A stretch of 64,000 nucleotides of DNA from Paragonimus westermani (taxonomy: Eukaryota > Platyhelminthes > Trematoda > Plagiorchiida > Troglotrematidae), in assembly GCA_008508345.1 (NCBI GenBank), contig QNGE01000953.1, positions 62,001-126,000 of the forward strand, in the 5' to 3' direction. Within the stretch, counting starts at the first letter, position 1, and the number at the start of each line of letters is the position of its first letter. The notes under the pieces are model-generated. The model saw only the letters and a list, made by a program, of their open reading frames with translations. It did not search any database and had not been told where the DNA came from. Positions 11,429 to 25,975 of this stretch are shown in pieces. Made by a program: the position numbers and the translations under genes.

Positions 11429-14400
11429 CTGTTGTGGGAGTACATATAAGTAGGTTTTCAATCGGATGAAAATAGCTGAACAGCCTATGACTTACTGATG
11501 GATAAAATTAGCAAAATTAGGAGAAGCGCGTTTGCTGGTAATGAAACACTTTCAAATGCCAGTTGTAAGTGGTTGAAAAAAAAGTTCCTCTTCGAAGCAA
11601 AATACATTGGGGGCTTCGTTTTAACGAAAATCCTGTGTTAGCTACATACATCGCGTCAGATGGTCATTCAAGCTAGCAGTACATGTGTGAAGTCGTTACT
11701 AGTAATTTTGGGTTAACCATACGGTATTCAATAATTTAAATGAAAATATCATGGAGTGCGTAGGAAAACTCAGTTAAAACGTTTGGAACTACTCGAGTTA
11801 ATGCAGCACCATCGAAAAATTACAGAAAGTTATCCCGTGACTTTAGATTCAACTTAACCAGAGTGCCCAGCTCAAAAACCATTGAACGAAAGCAACAGAA
11901 ACATGACCTTATGGAACAGATAGCAGCCAGTGGAAAGTGAGAACACTGTAACAACTGTGTCTAGATGAGTATGAATGTCTGCTAATAAAAGTTGTCCAAA
12001 CTCAGTTGCTTCACAGTAAAATCTGGGTAAACTAATAGCTGAGCGGTAAATGTTTTACAGACAATTTTGGGACAAAACATATCACAAATGTATATGGCAA
12101 ACGGAGAAGAACTTAGGATCCAATTTTACTGCGAAACCAGATTATACTTCAACAAGGTGAACACTTGAAATTACACCAGTTACGTAATGTTGAACATTTC
12201 AGGCAAATCAAAATTAGTGGGACAACGCACAACAATTATATCACTAACTAAAATCAGTTGACAATTGCAAACACTTAATATTGCTCCAGTGGTTTCAATA
12301 TAAGCTTATTTTTGCGTTAAATTCACAAAAAACATGATTCTAAGCAGAAAGCTTCTAACTTTAGTGGGGACAAGGTTTTCGATGGCATAGGTAGGATATT
12401 GTCCACATTTGGCCATAAAACATTGCCTGCATTGGTTTTAAGCTGGTCTGTTCCTAAAAAGAGTTTAGAATTCACATTATCTACGGCCAGTGCAAATGCT
12501 TGTCATGAATGTGTGAACTCAGGAAATCGCTGACGGGACTATATGCGCGAGTGCAAAATGCTGTGATCAGCCGTCACTGCCGTTCAACGTGTGTGGAACA
12601 AAGCTCGAGCTACTTATCTGCAGTCAGGACATCGCTCAAAATTTTTAGTGAATTCTGAGTTCAACTGGACTAATAAGTTCAATTTCTTGATCGTCCATTC
12701 AGACAGTCAGAAAAAATGGGTGGACATTCGGATTAGATACTTCAGTTATGCCCGACAAGACGTCAATAGCACACTAGAGAACATGGTTATATCTTGACAG
12801 TTTAGCAGGTTTTTAATCTGCACTGTTGCAAGAATGTACTCTAATGGTCATATCTTCAAAAGATCCGGCTTGATATCGGTGCATTCTACCAAACTTTGAT
12901 GGAATTAATACTTTGTGAATGCTGGGGAAATAATCAAAATTGATCTTGGTTTGATCAGACTTATTCCTACATGGGTTTTTGTAGTTCGTGAAGTTCTCAA
13001 TCCCGGCACCTTCGCAATGTGTACAGGTGATGGGTTCGAGTTCGATATATTTTGTTTCAAAAAATGACTTCCTCCATCACTTCAACGACTCCACGCTGTC
13101 AACAATAAGATAATCTTATTTTGAATTATCATTCTCAGCAGCTTGTAAATGGCGCTCGAGCTTTTTGGACCCCTGGTTTTGATTTATTCCAGGCGTTCAA
13201 ATGGAACCAGATGAACACGTGCAAACCAGGCCATTGGTGTGTTACCTATATGGACGATAACGTTGCTATCAAGTGCGAAATTCCACATTGCTAAGCACTC
13301 ACCAATACCACATGTCTAATTTATCATAGATAATGTTGACTATCTGCGTAAAAATGCTCCACTGTTGTAGGTTATCAAACCTCTGACGTGTCAATCCGTT
13401 GCCGATATTTTTGCCGAAATGGCTCGTTTAACCGGCTTTCTTCTCCAATTATTCCATACAATATACCGCTTCAACCAGACCGCAATCTTTTCGTTGTTGC
13501 TGTCTGTTTGCAGATTGTTATTCTGAGTCAAAAACAATCTACTCCTGGATGTTCCTGAAATATATTATTCATTATATTCCTAACTTACGTAAAAATGCCT
13601 TTTTGTTTATTAGAGGCCTGATGAGTCTTTCTGACACTATTGGCTTTCCGTAACTCCACATCACCAACGAAATATACACGGAAGCAAAGCTGACTAATCT
13701 CAATGATATCTGAATATCATATAAATGTTGGAACCACTAAGGACCTGTGAAACTGTTTGGTTTTTTGAAAACCGGTGACTGCACGGAACGCAGTGGCTCA
13801 CATCAAATTTTAAATCAAACCCTACTAGTTTTATGACCCATGTTGAGAGCCTTTTCTTAAAACGATTACATGAACTTTCTGTTCAAAACAAAAGACCATC
13901 GAATTTAATCTAAGACGATTACCTTAGATTTGTTCACAAGTGTTTTATTGGAGCAATCCATGACGGTCAAATTTTCTTTCGTGCGGTGTCAATTCAAGAA
14001 GTTTCGCCAGTTTTCAAGATGAATATTTCGTTATCACATTTCGACAGGTGAAAAGCTTTTGAAGTCATGCACTGTACCTTACACCAATTATGGTACTGAG
14101 CTTTCAGTACTGTTCGTGATATTGTTCGTTGTGCTAAGTACTGCTTCTTGTGAACTTATGTAATCAGTTGTACGTTACACATTCTTATCCTACCATGAGG
14201 CAATCGTTGCGCCTCAAAGTGCGAGTAGGGTCTGTCAGCTTCAAGGGGATTACTAATGAACATTCAACAGGATGAATCATCCAATGTTAACTGTGAGCGG
14301 ATTTTAAATGTTTACCCGGAGAAATGAGCACGCCTAGTATCACGTTTGAAGTCGCAGCCCATATGTATGGAGAGTGAAGAACTGACACACTTTTAATAAT

Positions 14401-17400
14401 GCTGGGGAATGACTAAGGAACTTTCTCGCATACTATGTATGTACATATATTTCAACCAGCATGAAATGAAGCTTTCTGCTTGTTTCAGGATTTAAGCCAT
14501 ACAATACTCAAGGCTTCCAGCGAGACTAGGGAATATGTTCAAATTTAAAGTAAATTGTACAAGTTTCCTCTCAATGAAACGTTAATAACATAACGGGCCG
14601 TATGCAAATCACCACAAAGTGAAACATCCCTACTGTCGACTCACAGGTTGGTTGGTTGGTTACTTGCTGGTTCTCACTAATTTACAGCAGATGTCTAAGT
14701 CTGGTCCAAAAATCTCATACTGTTGAGCATTCTCAGTGCCTTTGATCTATATTGACTGTTCATTCCCGGTAGAAGGTCGTTTATACATATTATCGATTAA
14801 ACTTAATAACGGGTGGATAAGATGAATCCTACCTTGCATATTTTGATAGCAATACAAAATCATTTCGTTGTTTGTGGTGGCAAGCAAACATGAAGGTAAC
14901 CATAACGACCCAGAAAATGAGTGACCTTCTGCAAGCCACTGGTCCCGGTTAAAAACAGACGAGTGCGGAAAGTTTTGTTCAAACAACTTTAATCTCATCA
15001 GCATCAATCACACTAGAGAATTAAAGCCGTCATCCGTAAAAACAATTTAGCGACTGTTGGGGAGCCACTGTTTGCAACAATCTTTCTAATCCTGTCCTGA
15101 TTTTCGACAAAAGGTTCTTGAGGTGCATGCCATTCGGAAGTCGTTGACTGACTCCGGCCAATTGAATATTGAAATGTAGGAAGTAAATTGAGAAGTCAGT
15201 AAACAGTTCGGAAAACTTTGTGGTGAAGTCGATACGTATCTTCATTGTCGTCTTTACGATTGTTCGTGGGCTGCAGTTTTCTTTCATCAGTGCTCGGCGC
15301 TGATAAGTTCTGCCATGTGTGAAACTGCTGTTAACCGTTTGGCTAATGATTGGTAGAACTAGGCGCTTTTGAGTTTTACGATTCCTCTAATGAAACATAG
15401 TCATAAACGAATGTGCATTCTACAAAAATGAACCCGTAGGTTATTGAGTTTTAGAGCGGGAGTTCTCCAGCGTTAAACATTTTCTTATTTCCTAAGTTTC
15501 CACAGGAAGTCTAACCTAGTTAGCCAAAAATGATCAAATATTTAATGGAACTAGAAAAATCAGGCGGATAACTTTTCGAGTTCTGATTATCTCTGGTTCT
15601 ACGCAGTTACTGTTGGCAGTAAAAGATGTGCCACAAAGGTTCATTTTACGAACACTGCCATGGATTTCAACGAATAGACGTGTAAACGGCAAAGAACATA
15701 AGTTCAGTGTTGTGTGCTGACTTCTTCTCAGTATCTTGTATAACTACACTCGTGTCGTTTATTTTGGAAAGTATGGCAACGCAAAATCTAAAAAAAAAGA
15801 GATTAAAATGTTTTAAACACTGCCCACAATTGATAATATTTTTACAGTCATTCGAAAGCATCTGCTATACAAGTATAGGAGAAATCAACTAAGTTTATTT
15901 TCTAACCAACTCGAGCGGACCCATAATGCAAAATATCCGCGATAGTTTTGGTTCGTAAATCGTACTTTCTTTTCGTTAATCGAATTATTGTTGAATGGAT
16001 CGAAATAAGCCAGTGGCACCGAGTTGACTGTGATTTCAACACTCAGAACGACTGAGCTTTCAGAACATTGACTGCAAACAGTACATGTCAAACCAACATC
16101 CGTTATTTCTAATAAGCACACGGTGAAACCAGCTTAGTTGCCGAAAATGTGATAACTTTGTTTGACTTTAAACGTAACCCATTTATCACAACATGAAATT
16201 CTTCCATCAGCATGTAGACGATGTTCATCTCCTTTCCCGGAATTTCTTGAATAAAGCTCTGACAAATAGGTGCAAAACCTACACAAAACATATGGTCCTC
16301 AGCAACCCCGATAACGTTTATGTAGATGCCGCTCTTAGCATTTGGACGGATTGACTGATATTCCGAAAAATCATTCATATCCCGGAAACACAAGTTCTGG
16401 TCGCCTATAGGAGAATCAGTGTGCAGTCGTGATGACTTGAAGTTGTTTTGTCTAATGATATAATTCACTGTATGTTTAGGGCTTGAGAAGACGAAAATAA
16501 CTAACTGATGTATTATTTCAGCTCGATACTTTCTGATTTACAACTTTTACTGTGCAGCTCAAATTAGATCGGTTAATCTGGCACCCGCCATGGTGAAAAT
16601 ATACAGGTATTTCACCAAAAGATTATTTAAATCTAGTAAATTTGATGAAAGAGATAAACCTGTTGTTGGTGTGGTAGTTTTTCTGGTCATGCTGAACAAC
16701 CGTAAACTTTTCGTGTGCTACGTGAGCGTGTGCGCATTTGTTAAAAAAGAGACCAAATGAAGCGGTTCATTCGAAACATACTATTACATCAAAACAATAC
16801 TGGTGTTTCCGAATAACATTACTAGGCTAATATGAGGTGACCTCATCAAGCGATTTTTTACTTAATCCTGCCGTGTAAAGAGGTAACACCACAACTTGGC
16901 TGTTTGATTCGACAAACACACAAAGTGTAGCGCTGTCAGATGTTGTGAGCCGTTGTTATAAAGCATTGCAGCTAGTCCACAAATTTTGTGCAGATCAAAA
17001 ACGCGGTGACGAGTTGTGAGCTGATGGAACAAAAAGCAGCAGTATATCAAGAATTTGCTAACTGTCTGATAATGTAGAACGGGCACTTGAACAAACGGAC
17101 AATATTGTTACCACTCTTAGAATGTATTGGATCCACGCATAAGATTTTATATGTACAGTTCAATTCAAACTCCTTTTTGGTGGGAATTAACGCTTGGTTA
17201 TTTCTGTCGACATGTTGAGAAGTCCATTAGTTTTACAACAGTCACACGACAAAGTAGCTCCGTTGGAGTCAGAGCTATTGACTAAGAGATGAAGGGGAAT
17301 CCACCAACTCGTGAGATAAAAACTGCGACATTACCACAAACACACCCTTTTTACTTTCAGAGCGGTGGAGTACAAATAAACTTTGCAATCGCATTCGGTT

Positions 17401-20400
17401 ACCACCAGTTATGACGATTGTTATTGCACTCAGTGTTCTTTTTAGAGTGTTAGATAACATGTTCTTAAGTTAAAACGTAGCACTATCAAACCTCCGGAAG
17501 GATTTGGTTAGCCGCGGATCGATAACTTTGATTTCTTTGAGTTGAATAACGGTCACTCTGAAATACAATTCTTCACCATATTCTTTATTATATTTTGGCA
17601 GTCACATCACTTGTTATAAGTGCCTCATTCCGTTTATGTTTCGTGCGTTTACACTATTTTGAGCAAATGTGATTTGAAAATACACTGTGAGTACTCAGAC
17701 TTATTTGAAACCAACATTTGTTATTCAATTCTAGGTGTTTACTTAACTAATTGGGCGTCTTTGTTTGCGCAAACTTCATCTGGCTTATTTTTTAACGAAA
17801 AGTGTGTAGTAACAACAGTAGTTTATTCCACCAAATGGATCGGTATTCAAAACTTCAGGTAGAAAAGAGAGGAAGTGATAAATGACTGCTTATAATTAGT
17901 GGCAATTATTCAGACGAACATTTGTGTTCTGTGTGTACACTGTCACAACATTCTGAAAACGTTCACTTATGTCGGTTCACTGTGTCGCGTGTATCCTGAG
18001 AAGGTTTATCAAGTTATTTGCCGCGTCTTCTGAAGCGTAGTATCTCAAGTGAAAAACCAACGAATAGCTGCAAAAAACCATCAAGTAACAGTGTGTAAGA
18101 TACTTTCACATTGTCAGACTGAAACGCCGTTACGCCTGCTTTTTTGGGGTTATGTATGCCTGAATTTTGATATATTGTGCTATTTGGCAACCTCGTCAGC
18201 TGTTGCGAAATCTTCTTTTGAATAATCGGAGTAGTTGTCTCGTGAGTAGGTCGCCCAAGTCACACTATCAAACGAGTCACCCGGTCTGCAGGTAACACAT
18301 TCAGTCTACAGGTGTGTCCATTCAGGGCCGAAGTTTATATCGAAACTGCCTACGACCAGTGACTTCGAGCAGGTAAACGAACCAAAAACCCTCGGAAAGC
18401 TCCGACGTTAGTTTGTCTGATAAGAAATGAGGTTATGCTACAACCTTTAGAAGCGCCTCGAATTTACGTTCACTTAATTCTTACTGCGTTGCATTCGTTG
18501 GATTTGGGATAAATAACAATTTCTCATAGTTTTATCAAAAATGTTACCCTCACATTTTTATTCTTCTTGTTTGCATTTGTATGGTTTCATCGACTGCCTG
18601 TCGCGGCTGAAGATAGTTCAAGCATTGTGCACTTAGGATAACATTTGCGCAAAACAATCCAAACTAACTTCCTAACATACATAGCTTTTTCCAATTCCTT
18701 TTCTGTGGATTTTTTAAAAAACTCTACTGAATTCGTTAACTCTAGATAACTTTTGGACGATTTGTACAGAATACCATTTCGATGTACTTGAAAAAATCAC
18801 CACCATTTCAGAGGTAACGTCAACACTTCATTTTGTAAGAACCCGGGACAAAATGTCAAAAACAAACGCAGCTGTTTTCATGTAACAGTTCCCATGTGAA
18901 ATTTCCATTGTTTTTTTATTTAAGGTAATAATTTAGTCCGTTGTTGTACCAATTACTGCATAACAAACAATTTTAAGTAACAAAGAATGAAATAAATGGG
19001 GGTGATTTTTTGAGGATGTATTCTTGTTTCATCCACATTGGACGAATTTGCTTACGTTTTTACCGGAAGTGTAGTTTGAGAGTCACCATATTATTACCTC
19101 TTTGTTTTATCAAATAAAATATCAGACAAAATGTAAATTCAGACAGTTTCGCGGTTGAAATTTACAGTCAAAATATAGATGCTGGCAACGTTACTCAGAA
19201 ACTGATTAAACTTATTTCGTCACTTCAAAAATATTGTCCAGTTGACTTATACCATAATATATGGATGATAGAAATGCTCTTTGCATCTTATTGGTGTACA
19301 GTTAAGAAAAGGTGTGCCAAAATCAACGCACTTTTCACTGGCTGTGAGCTGGCTGCATTGCTTCAAAGTGGATGCCCCATATGGAGGCCAATAACGCACG
19401 GTTTTTCTCAAAATGTCAGTTAATATCGGGTACTATCACTTACGCCATGTGATGACTAGTGATATTTAGAGATCGATAAGTCATTTTTCTGTCTCTTAAA
19501 ACAACACCCATGGGCACTTCGGAAACGCCCGAACTATAATACATGTCGAGTTGCTCTCTTAAATGGGTATTTCCCTTACAATATAACAAAACAATGAAAA
19601 CTGGCCAACGAATAGTATATTGGTTTGCGTTAAATTGAGCAAACAAGTCTTCGTAATTGAATTCTCTGTTCACTCTTTGGAGGGCCAGTTTGGGTTTTGC
19701 GTCATAACTTACCTACACACGTACTTCGTTTGAACACAATAAACGTGGTATGATCAGTTGGCAGTAGCTCTATCGGCGAAGTCTCAGACATTGTTCCCAA
19801 CATTTCCAGATGCTCACCCGTCAACCTTCTTACTAGAATCGGTTTCTTTCTTTTATGATCTTATCAGATATAGTCTGAATGAGGACAAATCAGTCAACAA
19901 ACGTGCTTTCAACTATGGTTTTTATATACTGTCACCTATCAAAGCGAGTTTCAGGCGTCACGGAGATCGTTTGTTATTATTAATTAGCACGTTCATATTC
20001 TGTCTCTGTACATACTATCCTGGACGGTCGTTGGGAAAAACGGAAATATGTATTGTTGTGTTTATACCATGTACTTTTACAAACAACACGATCCACTGTT
20101 CGTTACGTCGGAAGGCTGTCCCACGGTTATATTATTATCATTCTTATAAACTTGAGTAGACAGTTTATTATTGTAGGAATTGCACTTCACATGTGTCACA
20201 CAACACAAGGTCGTGTGAAGGTTTCCCTTATTTGCCAAACCAGCCGTTTGCCCATCTCTTTTTGACGCTGTTTTATTTGACCAGTCAATGACACCTATGC
20301 TAGTGTATTGTCGAACTTACCATAGGGTCTATTGAGTTTAGTGATAGACATATGTTGGTAAGTACTCACGTTTCAAGGAAAACCCTGATCGCTCTCTTCA

Positions 20401-23400
20401 TTTCTGTCATTTATTTGTCCATTTCATTTCAATTTGACAGAATGCCCTTTTTTCATCTATTGAAAATGTCAAGTTATTTAGATTTTGAAATTGTTTTGTG
20501 AGGGGGAAATTTTGGTAAATTAACTCAACCCAGCTGTCATCACTCCGGTAAGACAAACAAGATTAGATATCTTGGAAGTTGCTTGTTCGTTGCTACTACC
20601 TAACAAAATACAATATTATCGGCGCAAATACTTTCTGATGTAGTGCTTCTGTGTATAGTGACATAGATAAATATAGCTATTTCAAAAATGGGATCGTTTG
20701 AAGACTCATTAAATGTGTCGGTTGTTAGTAAGAGATGGGCATTGAGGACTATTCAGAGAAAGCAATATAGGGATACACCGTGAAACTTTTTTCGAGACTG
20801 TCGGAAGTGAGTAACTCCAACAATTTTAATCGTGAACAAGATGTAAGTAGCACCAGAATAGAAATAAGCCTACATTTGAGTCATTACAATCTTCGGGATA
20901 ATTAGCGCGGAGGCCTTATAAATAAAGTCGTTTCATCCGCTTGTTTCGGCCAATTGGACGTGAAGTTCGGTTAGCGTACATAAAGCTGATTCACCGATGT
21001 TCGAATGTGTTGATCATGATTTTACTGTTGATGCACAACCAGAGTATTCCCTCGGAGGGGAACTTTCTAGGGAGGAACTCAGCATTATTCATCGCGTGGC
21101 GCTTTGTTTTGAAGAAGAATGTCAGGTAGAGTGCTACGTGATGAGTAACTCAGATGCATTGTGCAAGAACAAGAGAGAAGTACAGGAGCACACGCTTGTA
21201 GGCTTTTTTTTCGGCTGTTCTCCTCCTCTGAAATTAAAGAGAGTACCTGGATTTTGGCTCACTATCACTCTGAATAAAAAACGAGCAGAATAGTGGCCCA
21301 AGTGGACAAAACGGCAGCTTGTTAGCATGGCGTTATTTAGATTTTTTGGTGCTAAAACAAACAATTTTCAAATACAGTTCACTATCTGGCTTTCCTTATG
21401 CGGCAACCTCTACACTTCACAACAGCATCCTCTGAGGAAACACGTAGATATGACTCACTGTGTAAGATGGCTTCGGGTATTTTGGTGTTTATCCGATGGA
21501 AAGAACTTTGTTTACAACGCCAGCATACTCACCGCAGATAAAAGTGGATTTTTGGCCAACTTTGTTGACAACTTTTGGTTTTTTTACGGCTTTGATCAAC
21601 ACAAAACTGCGAATTAGTGCACTTCAGTATATCCACTTGAAACCGTCTGGGTCTAATGCGCCATTCGTTTGATTCAGACAAGAATATTTCATTGGATCGC
21701 GCTAGTTTATCAGATCATCTGACCGTGCCCTTTAACTGAGCCTCTATGCCCTGTAAAGCCGATAATTTAAAGCAGAAAGAGATGTGTGAACGCTGTTTAA
21801 ATGCGGTTTTGCACACTGTACTGATTAGCTTTGCGGTAGATGCAATTTTCGGGTGCATTTTTGTTCGAACGGTTCTCCTTACAGTACCTTACTAAATTGA
21901 AATACTTTTAACGCGATATTAGAAAGTTACTTGAGTGTCTTATTTTTTCTGCAACTGATATACTAACATAACGTGTAATTGCCCCTCTTTCAGAATGTTT
22001 CTTCCTTAAAAATTTCCCATTTGAGAAAGTTTGTTTTCGCAGTCAACCCCCGTATCTACTTCTTGAAAAGACACCTTGTAGCCACGATCATTCCGACCAA
22101 ACAGAAGTTTATTTCTTACTATTCACTATGGGTTCCCCAAACCAGAATAGAAGACCTGACCCTAAGTTGAAGAAAATTAAATACTTTAAGAACAAGTCAT
22201 GATATTGTTTTGTTTATACTCGGTATGAATGAAATATGCAACCAAGGATCATTTAGTCAGTTCGATCAAATTCTGCCTCGTCTTTGTATAAGGGACCTAT
22301 AAACGATTACTATTATTTATGCGTGATTTCATTGTGTCATATGCCGGCGGTCACTGACGGATCGCGAGTAAAAATAACCCGCTCCATATAATATTTGTTT
22401 ACGTTGTATGCATCGTTTGGGAATTCCGTTTTGCCCTCGTTATGGCATGGGTAATCTCAAAGTACTTCTCGTTTTATCTGTTTACGAGACAAACGTACAC
22501 TCAGTTTACAGTAGTACATTTTATTTGCAATATTTGCGCCTTGACGCCAGACTACGTCGCAAGCATTTCGCAGTCTGAATGAGGGCGAAACTAAGTGGAA
22601 TAATCTAATCACAACTGGGAGCACGAACGAAGTCGTTGCTTGCTTTTGAAGCACATCACGTGGATGATTGCTTTCATCGGCAGGAAATCCAAAGTATTCT
22701 GGTTTGCGCTTTGATAGCTTCAATACTCATTTTTATCTCACATTTCTGAATTTTATGTAAGCAGACACGTGTATCTTCCTCTGTAAAACCACAACGTAAT
22801 TTCAGGTAATCGCCTTTTTGACTGTATTGCTCACCATGTGATGCCGCAATTTCCATAGTCATTTATCTTGGTAACTACGGCATAATTCCATAATCGTTCC
22901 CGTTTTTGTGTTGAACACTAGCTTAAGGTGTGGTGCGTTTATCTCCAGAGAAGTGCAGTATACTTCGTTACCCAACCACCGTTAGACAGTAGCGCGTTAA
23001 GCAGTTTGATTAGCGAACAACACGATTACCACATTTTATAACTTAGACGCGCGATCATTGCTGCCAGCGGTAATATCCGCTTAAAATCGTGAGTTTTAAA
23101 TTACTCGCAGGAGGTAGGAAATTAAATCCAGCAACCCGTGTTCCGGTTCTAGCTTATATTGATACATAAACTTGAGAGAGAACGGAAGATAGAACGTCAG
23201 CTCTTTCACCCGATAAAAACCAGTATTGGTGCATCTGATGTGGGATACAGAATTTTTAAAAGAGTTCGGTATGACACGTTTAACCTTCCCGTAAAGGCAC
23301 TAATCCGCTTAAGTTGCATTTAAACATTTTCCTGTGATCACCTTCACCTTCGGCTCTGTATCCTACCAAACAACCGAACTTTGGTGTGCAAAACACTCCG

Positions 23401-25975
23401 ATTGGATTGACATCCGTCAGATGCAGAACAGACGGACAATACTGCTGAAAGTACATATGTTATTAATAGGGACTTTCGATTTCTACATTGAATCTGGGCG
23501 TTTAACATCTTTAGTGATGACTTCAGTAATGAATATTAGAGCCATTCTTAATGTGTGCCTAATTTATTCAGTTTGTGTAGCTTCGTGACAGTTTCATGTA
23601 CAATTTGGAACCGGTCAGTGTGTTTTCGCTTTGATCAACGAGTTACTTTACTCACAATCTAAATAACCGTCCCTAATTAAAAGATATGTTGAGGAAGATG
23701 GATCTGTGAAGACCAGCTGTACAACCAGTATGGATGTCAACCTCGCATTTGGTGAGATCACTCAATGGTTTGAACACCGACTAACACAGCAATCAGCCCA
23801 GTGAAAGCGCGATGGTTACTTTGAGTGTTATCATTTCCGAATAAAACTGTGTAAATAACCACACTCCAGATTTAACTTACAGGGTTATTTAGTATTACAA
23901 CTATGTCTGTATATTTAACGATAGTCTTGTTGATATTTTAAATGTTGAACTGAAATCCGTAGGCTGAACCTGAACATATGAAAGTAGGCCAGCCTATTCA
24001 ATGCCACATCGTATGACACCAGATGTCACATACCATAAACAATGCGAAGTGCAAAAACAGTGCAAAATGTGTTGGTCATCTGTAAATTGCTAAAATTATA
24101 TTTGCCGATAGATGATCAGTTGTTATATATGAAGATGGGATTTGTTGCATAAAGTACCGGATTAGCGCTCGCACACTGGTTACATTTTGTGAGTGCATGC
24201 TTGTAATTTCTAAGTAAGGTTTATGAATTTTGTTCCGAACAACAACCCAACACAACTGTCTTGATATTGATTTTCTGACCTCACCGCATACACGTATCTA
24301 ACCCACGCACTTGGCAAAAGGTGTCCTCAATCCTGTCGCATTTTGTGATATGACTTTACAATTATGTCAGCGGGGCAGATATGTTTTCCAAGAGATGGAG
24401 GTTGGCATAGTTCGAAGAAGTTTTGAAATGTGATGTTGCTTTCTCGTGGGGTGCCTTTGTACACCTACCAGACACTTTCGCCCGGCTAGCTACAACACCC
24501 TCAAATGTAATGAAAAAGAGCACTCTTCTTTCGGTTCAGCGATGAAGCGATTGCATACGGTCGTATATGCGGTAGCTTTGCAGGCTGTTTATGAAATTTG
24601 ACTCGCTGAAGTTTTTCACAAAAACTGCGTTTTGCTTGTCACTAGCCGCGGCTATCAAAAAACAAGAAAAGTGTGGTGTAACAGGTGCTCCCAAAGAATT
24701 CAGCAGTATCTGCTAAGGCAATTCAGGCACCAACACAAATCTGGTTCAGTTAGAATGACCTAGAGGCTCCCCGTTTTCTGTTTTTACCGTAAGGTAATCG
24801 ACCTCTTCTTCCATAATCACGAAGATCATTCTCACATGCTTTCATAGTGCAGCTGATGGGCGGTAATCCGTGGGACTTCTTCCGTTCATAGGAAACTTCC
24901 TTTTCACAACCACAGCAGTGAGATCGTAGTCAGGTAGTGTCGTGAATGAATACACATAGCAAAAGTATTTCTCGAGGATGACATTGGTCCGATTTGGCCT
25001 TTGTTCGCAAAGAGTTTGAAAATTGTTGCTTCCATCCAGTGGTATATAACAGGGCTTATTAACGTGCATAGCGCGGAAAAAGTCTCCGCCATGAGCCTAA
25101 GTTCTTCTTTTCTGGGAGAGTACAGTACAGTAGCAATACCCTAGCTAAATTTGACCGTGAACATGTGCTTAAGTTATTAATCAACGTTCAAATACTGGAG
25201 GGTATTTGTTCACATATAACTACACAAGTTGATTAAACAATATGATCATTATAATTGTGAAATAAAACTGTGCAATGGAGCAACCAGTGCGTTCACTGTC
25301 AGACTACAATGAAACTGTAGTCCCAATATTAAATTTCTTCTCCTTCAACACGTTCAACATTGAGAGCATTTCCGCTGCCATCTTTCCAATCAGCTAGTAG
25401 AGTAATACATTTCAATGTTTACACCGAGGGTTACTCGCATTTCCGTGTGGCTCTGCGGAACCTGTCAGCCTTTAATCGCCAGGATATGGACATTTTTAGG
25501 TATATTCCTAATTCCCTCTGTAATCCGGTTGATTGAACAAGAATAAAACTAGAGAAAACATTTTACTCTTCAGGTCAATAAAAACGAATTTAAATTATAT
25601 CCAGGAGTTTCTTTACCTAGCGTGGAAATGTGGCATGATGTAAGCTCAGAGTCGAATGCATGTGCAAGCAAGCTCGTCAAAACTGGTTGAAAATCCCGTA
25701 TATTGCATTCTACCTTGCAGCTCTAAGAAGCAACGAAATCTATATCCGGGTAGTTTCATAATTATCATTATGAAACGCTGGAAGTTTGTTTTTAGTTGCA
25801 CACTTCGATTTATTTTCTTCGCGTACCTTGAATCCGTCAGAATGGCGTTCACTACATCCTAACCAATGCATGGTGGACCATTCATTCCACTCAGTACACA
25901 TGGCTGAACAGGCTCATTTTCATCTGTTCGCAGGTACATTATGAGAGTATGCAGGCGAATATTACGTCAACTCAC
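11429..25975 (-). other. Intron 1 of nephrin-like gene (14.5 kb)
   Basis: This interval is bounded by a GTGAGT donor and a CAACAG acceptor and divides Ig1 between its C and C' strands. I found no recognisable domain, RNA gene or intact mobile element in it. Several open frames of 60-133 codons occur on both strands (for example at 16109-16468, 19758-20159 and 20997-21293). None shows a known domain, and their number is near what chance gives at this composition. Confidence 0.8.

Noticed and set aside
13020..13045. GGGTTCGAGTTC, a box-B-like sequence
   Set aside because: No convincing box A upstream and no tRNA fold.
13140..13320. Translated YMDD in a plus-strand frame near 13250, suggestive of a reverse transcriptase catalytic site
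   Set aside because: The flanking residues do not match LTR or non-LTR reverse transcriptases, and stops follow soon after.
19758..20159. 133-codon plus-strand open frame
   Set aside because: It starts at TTG, shows no domain and is within chance length.
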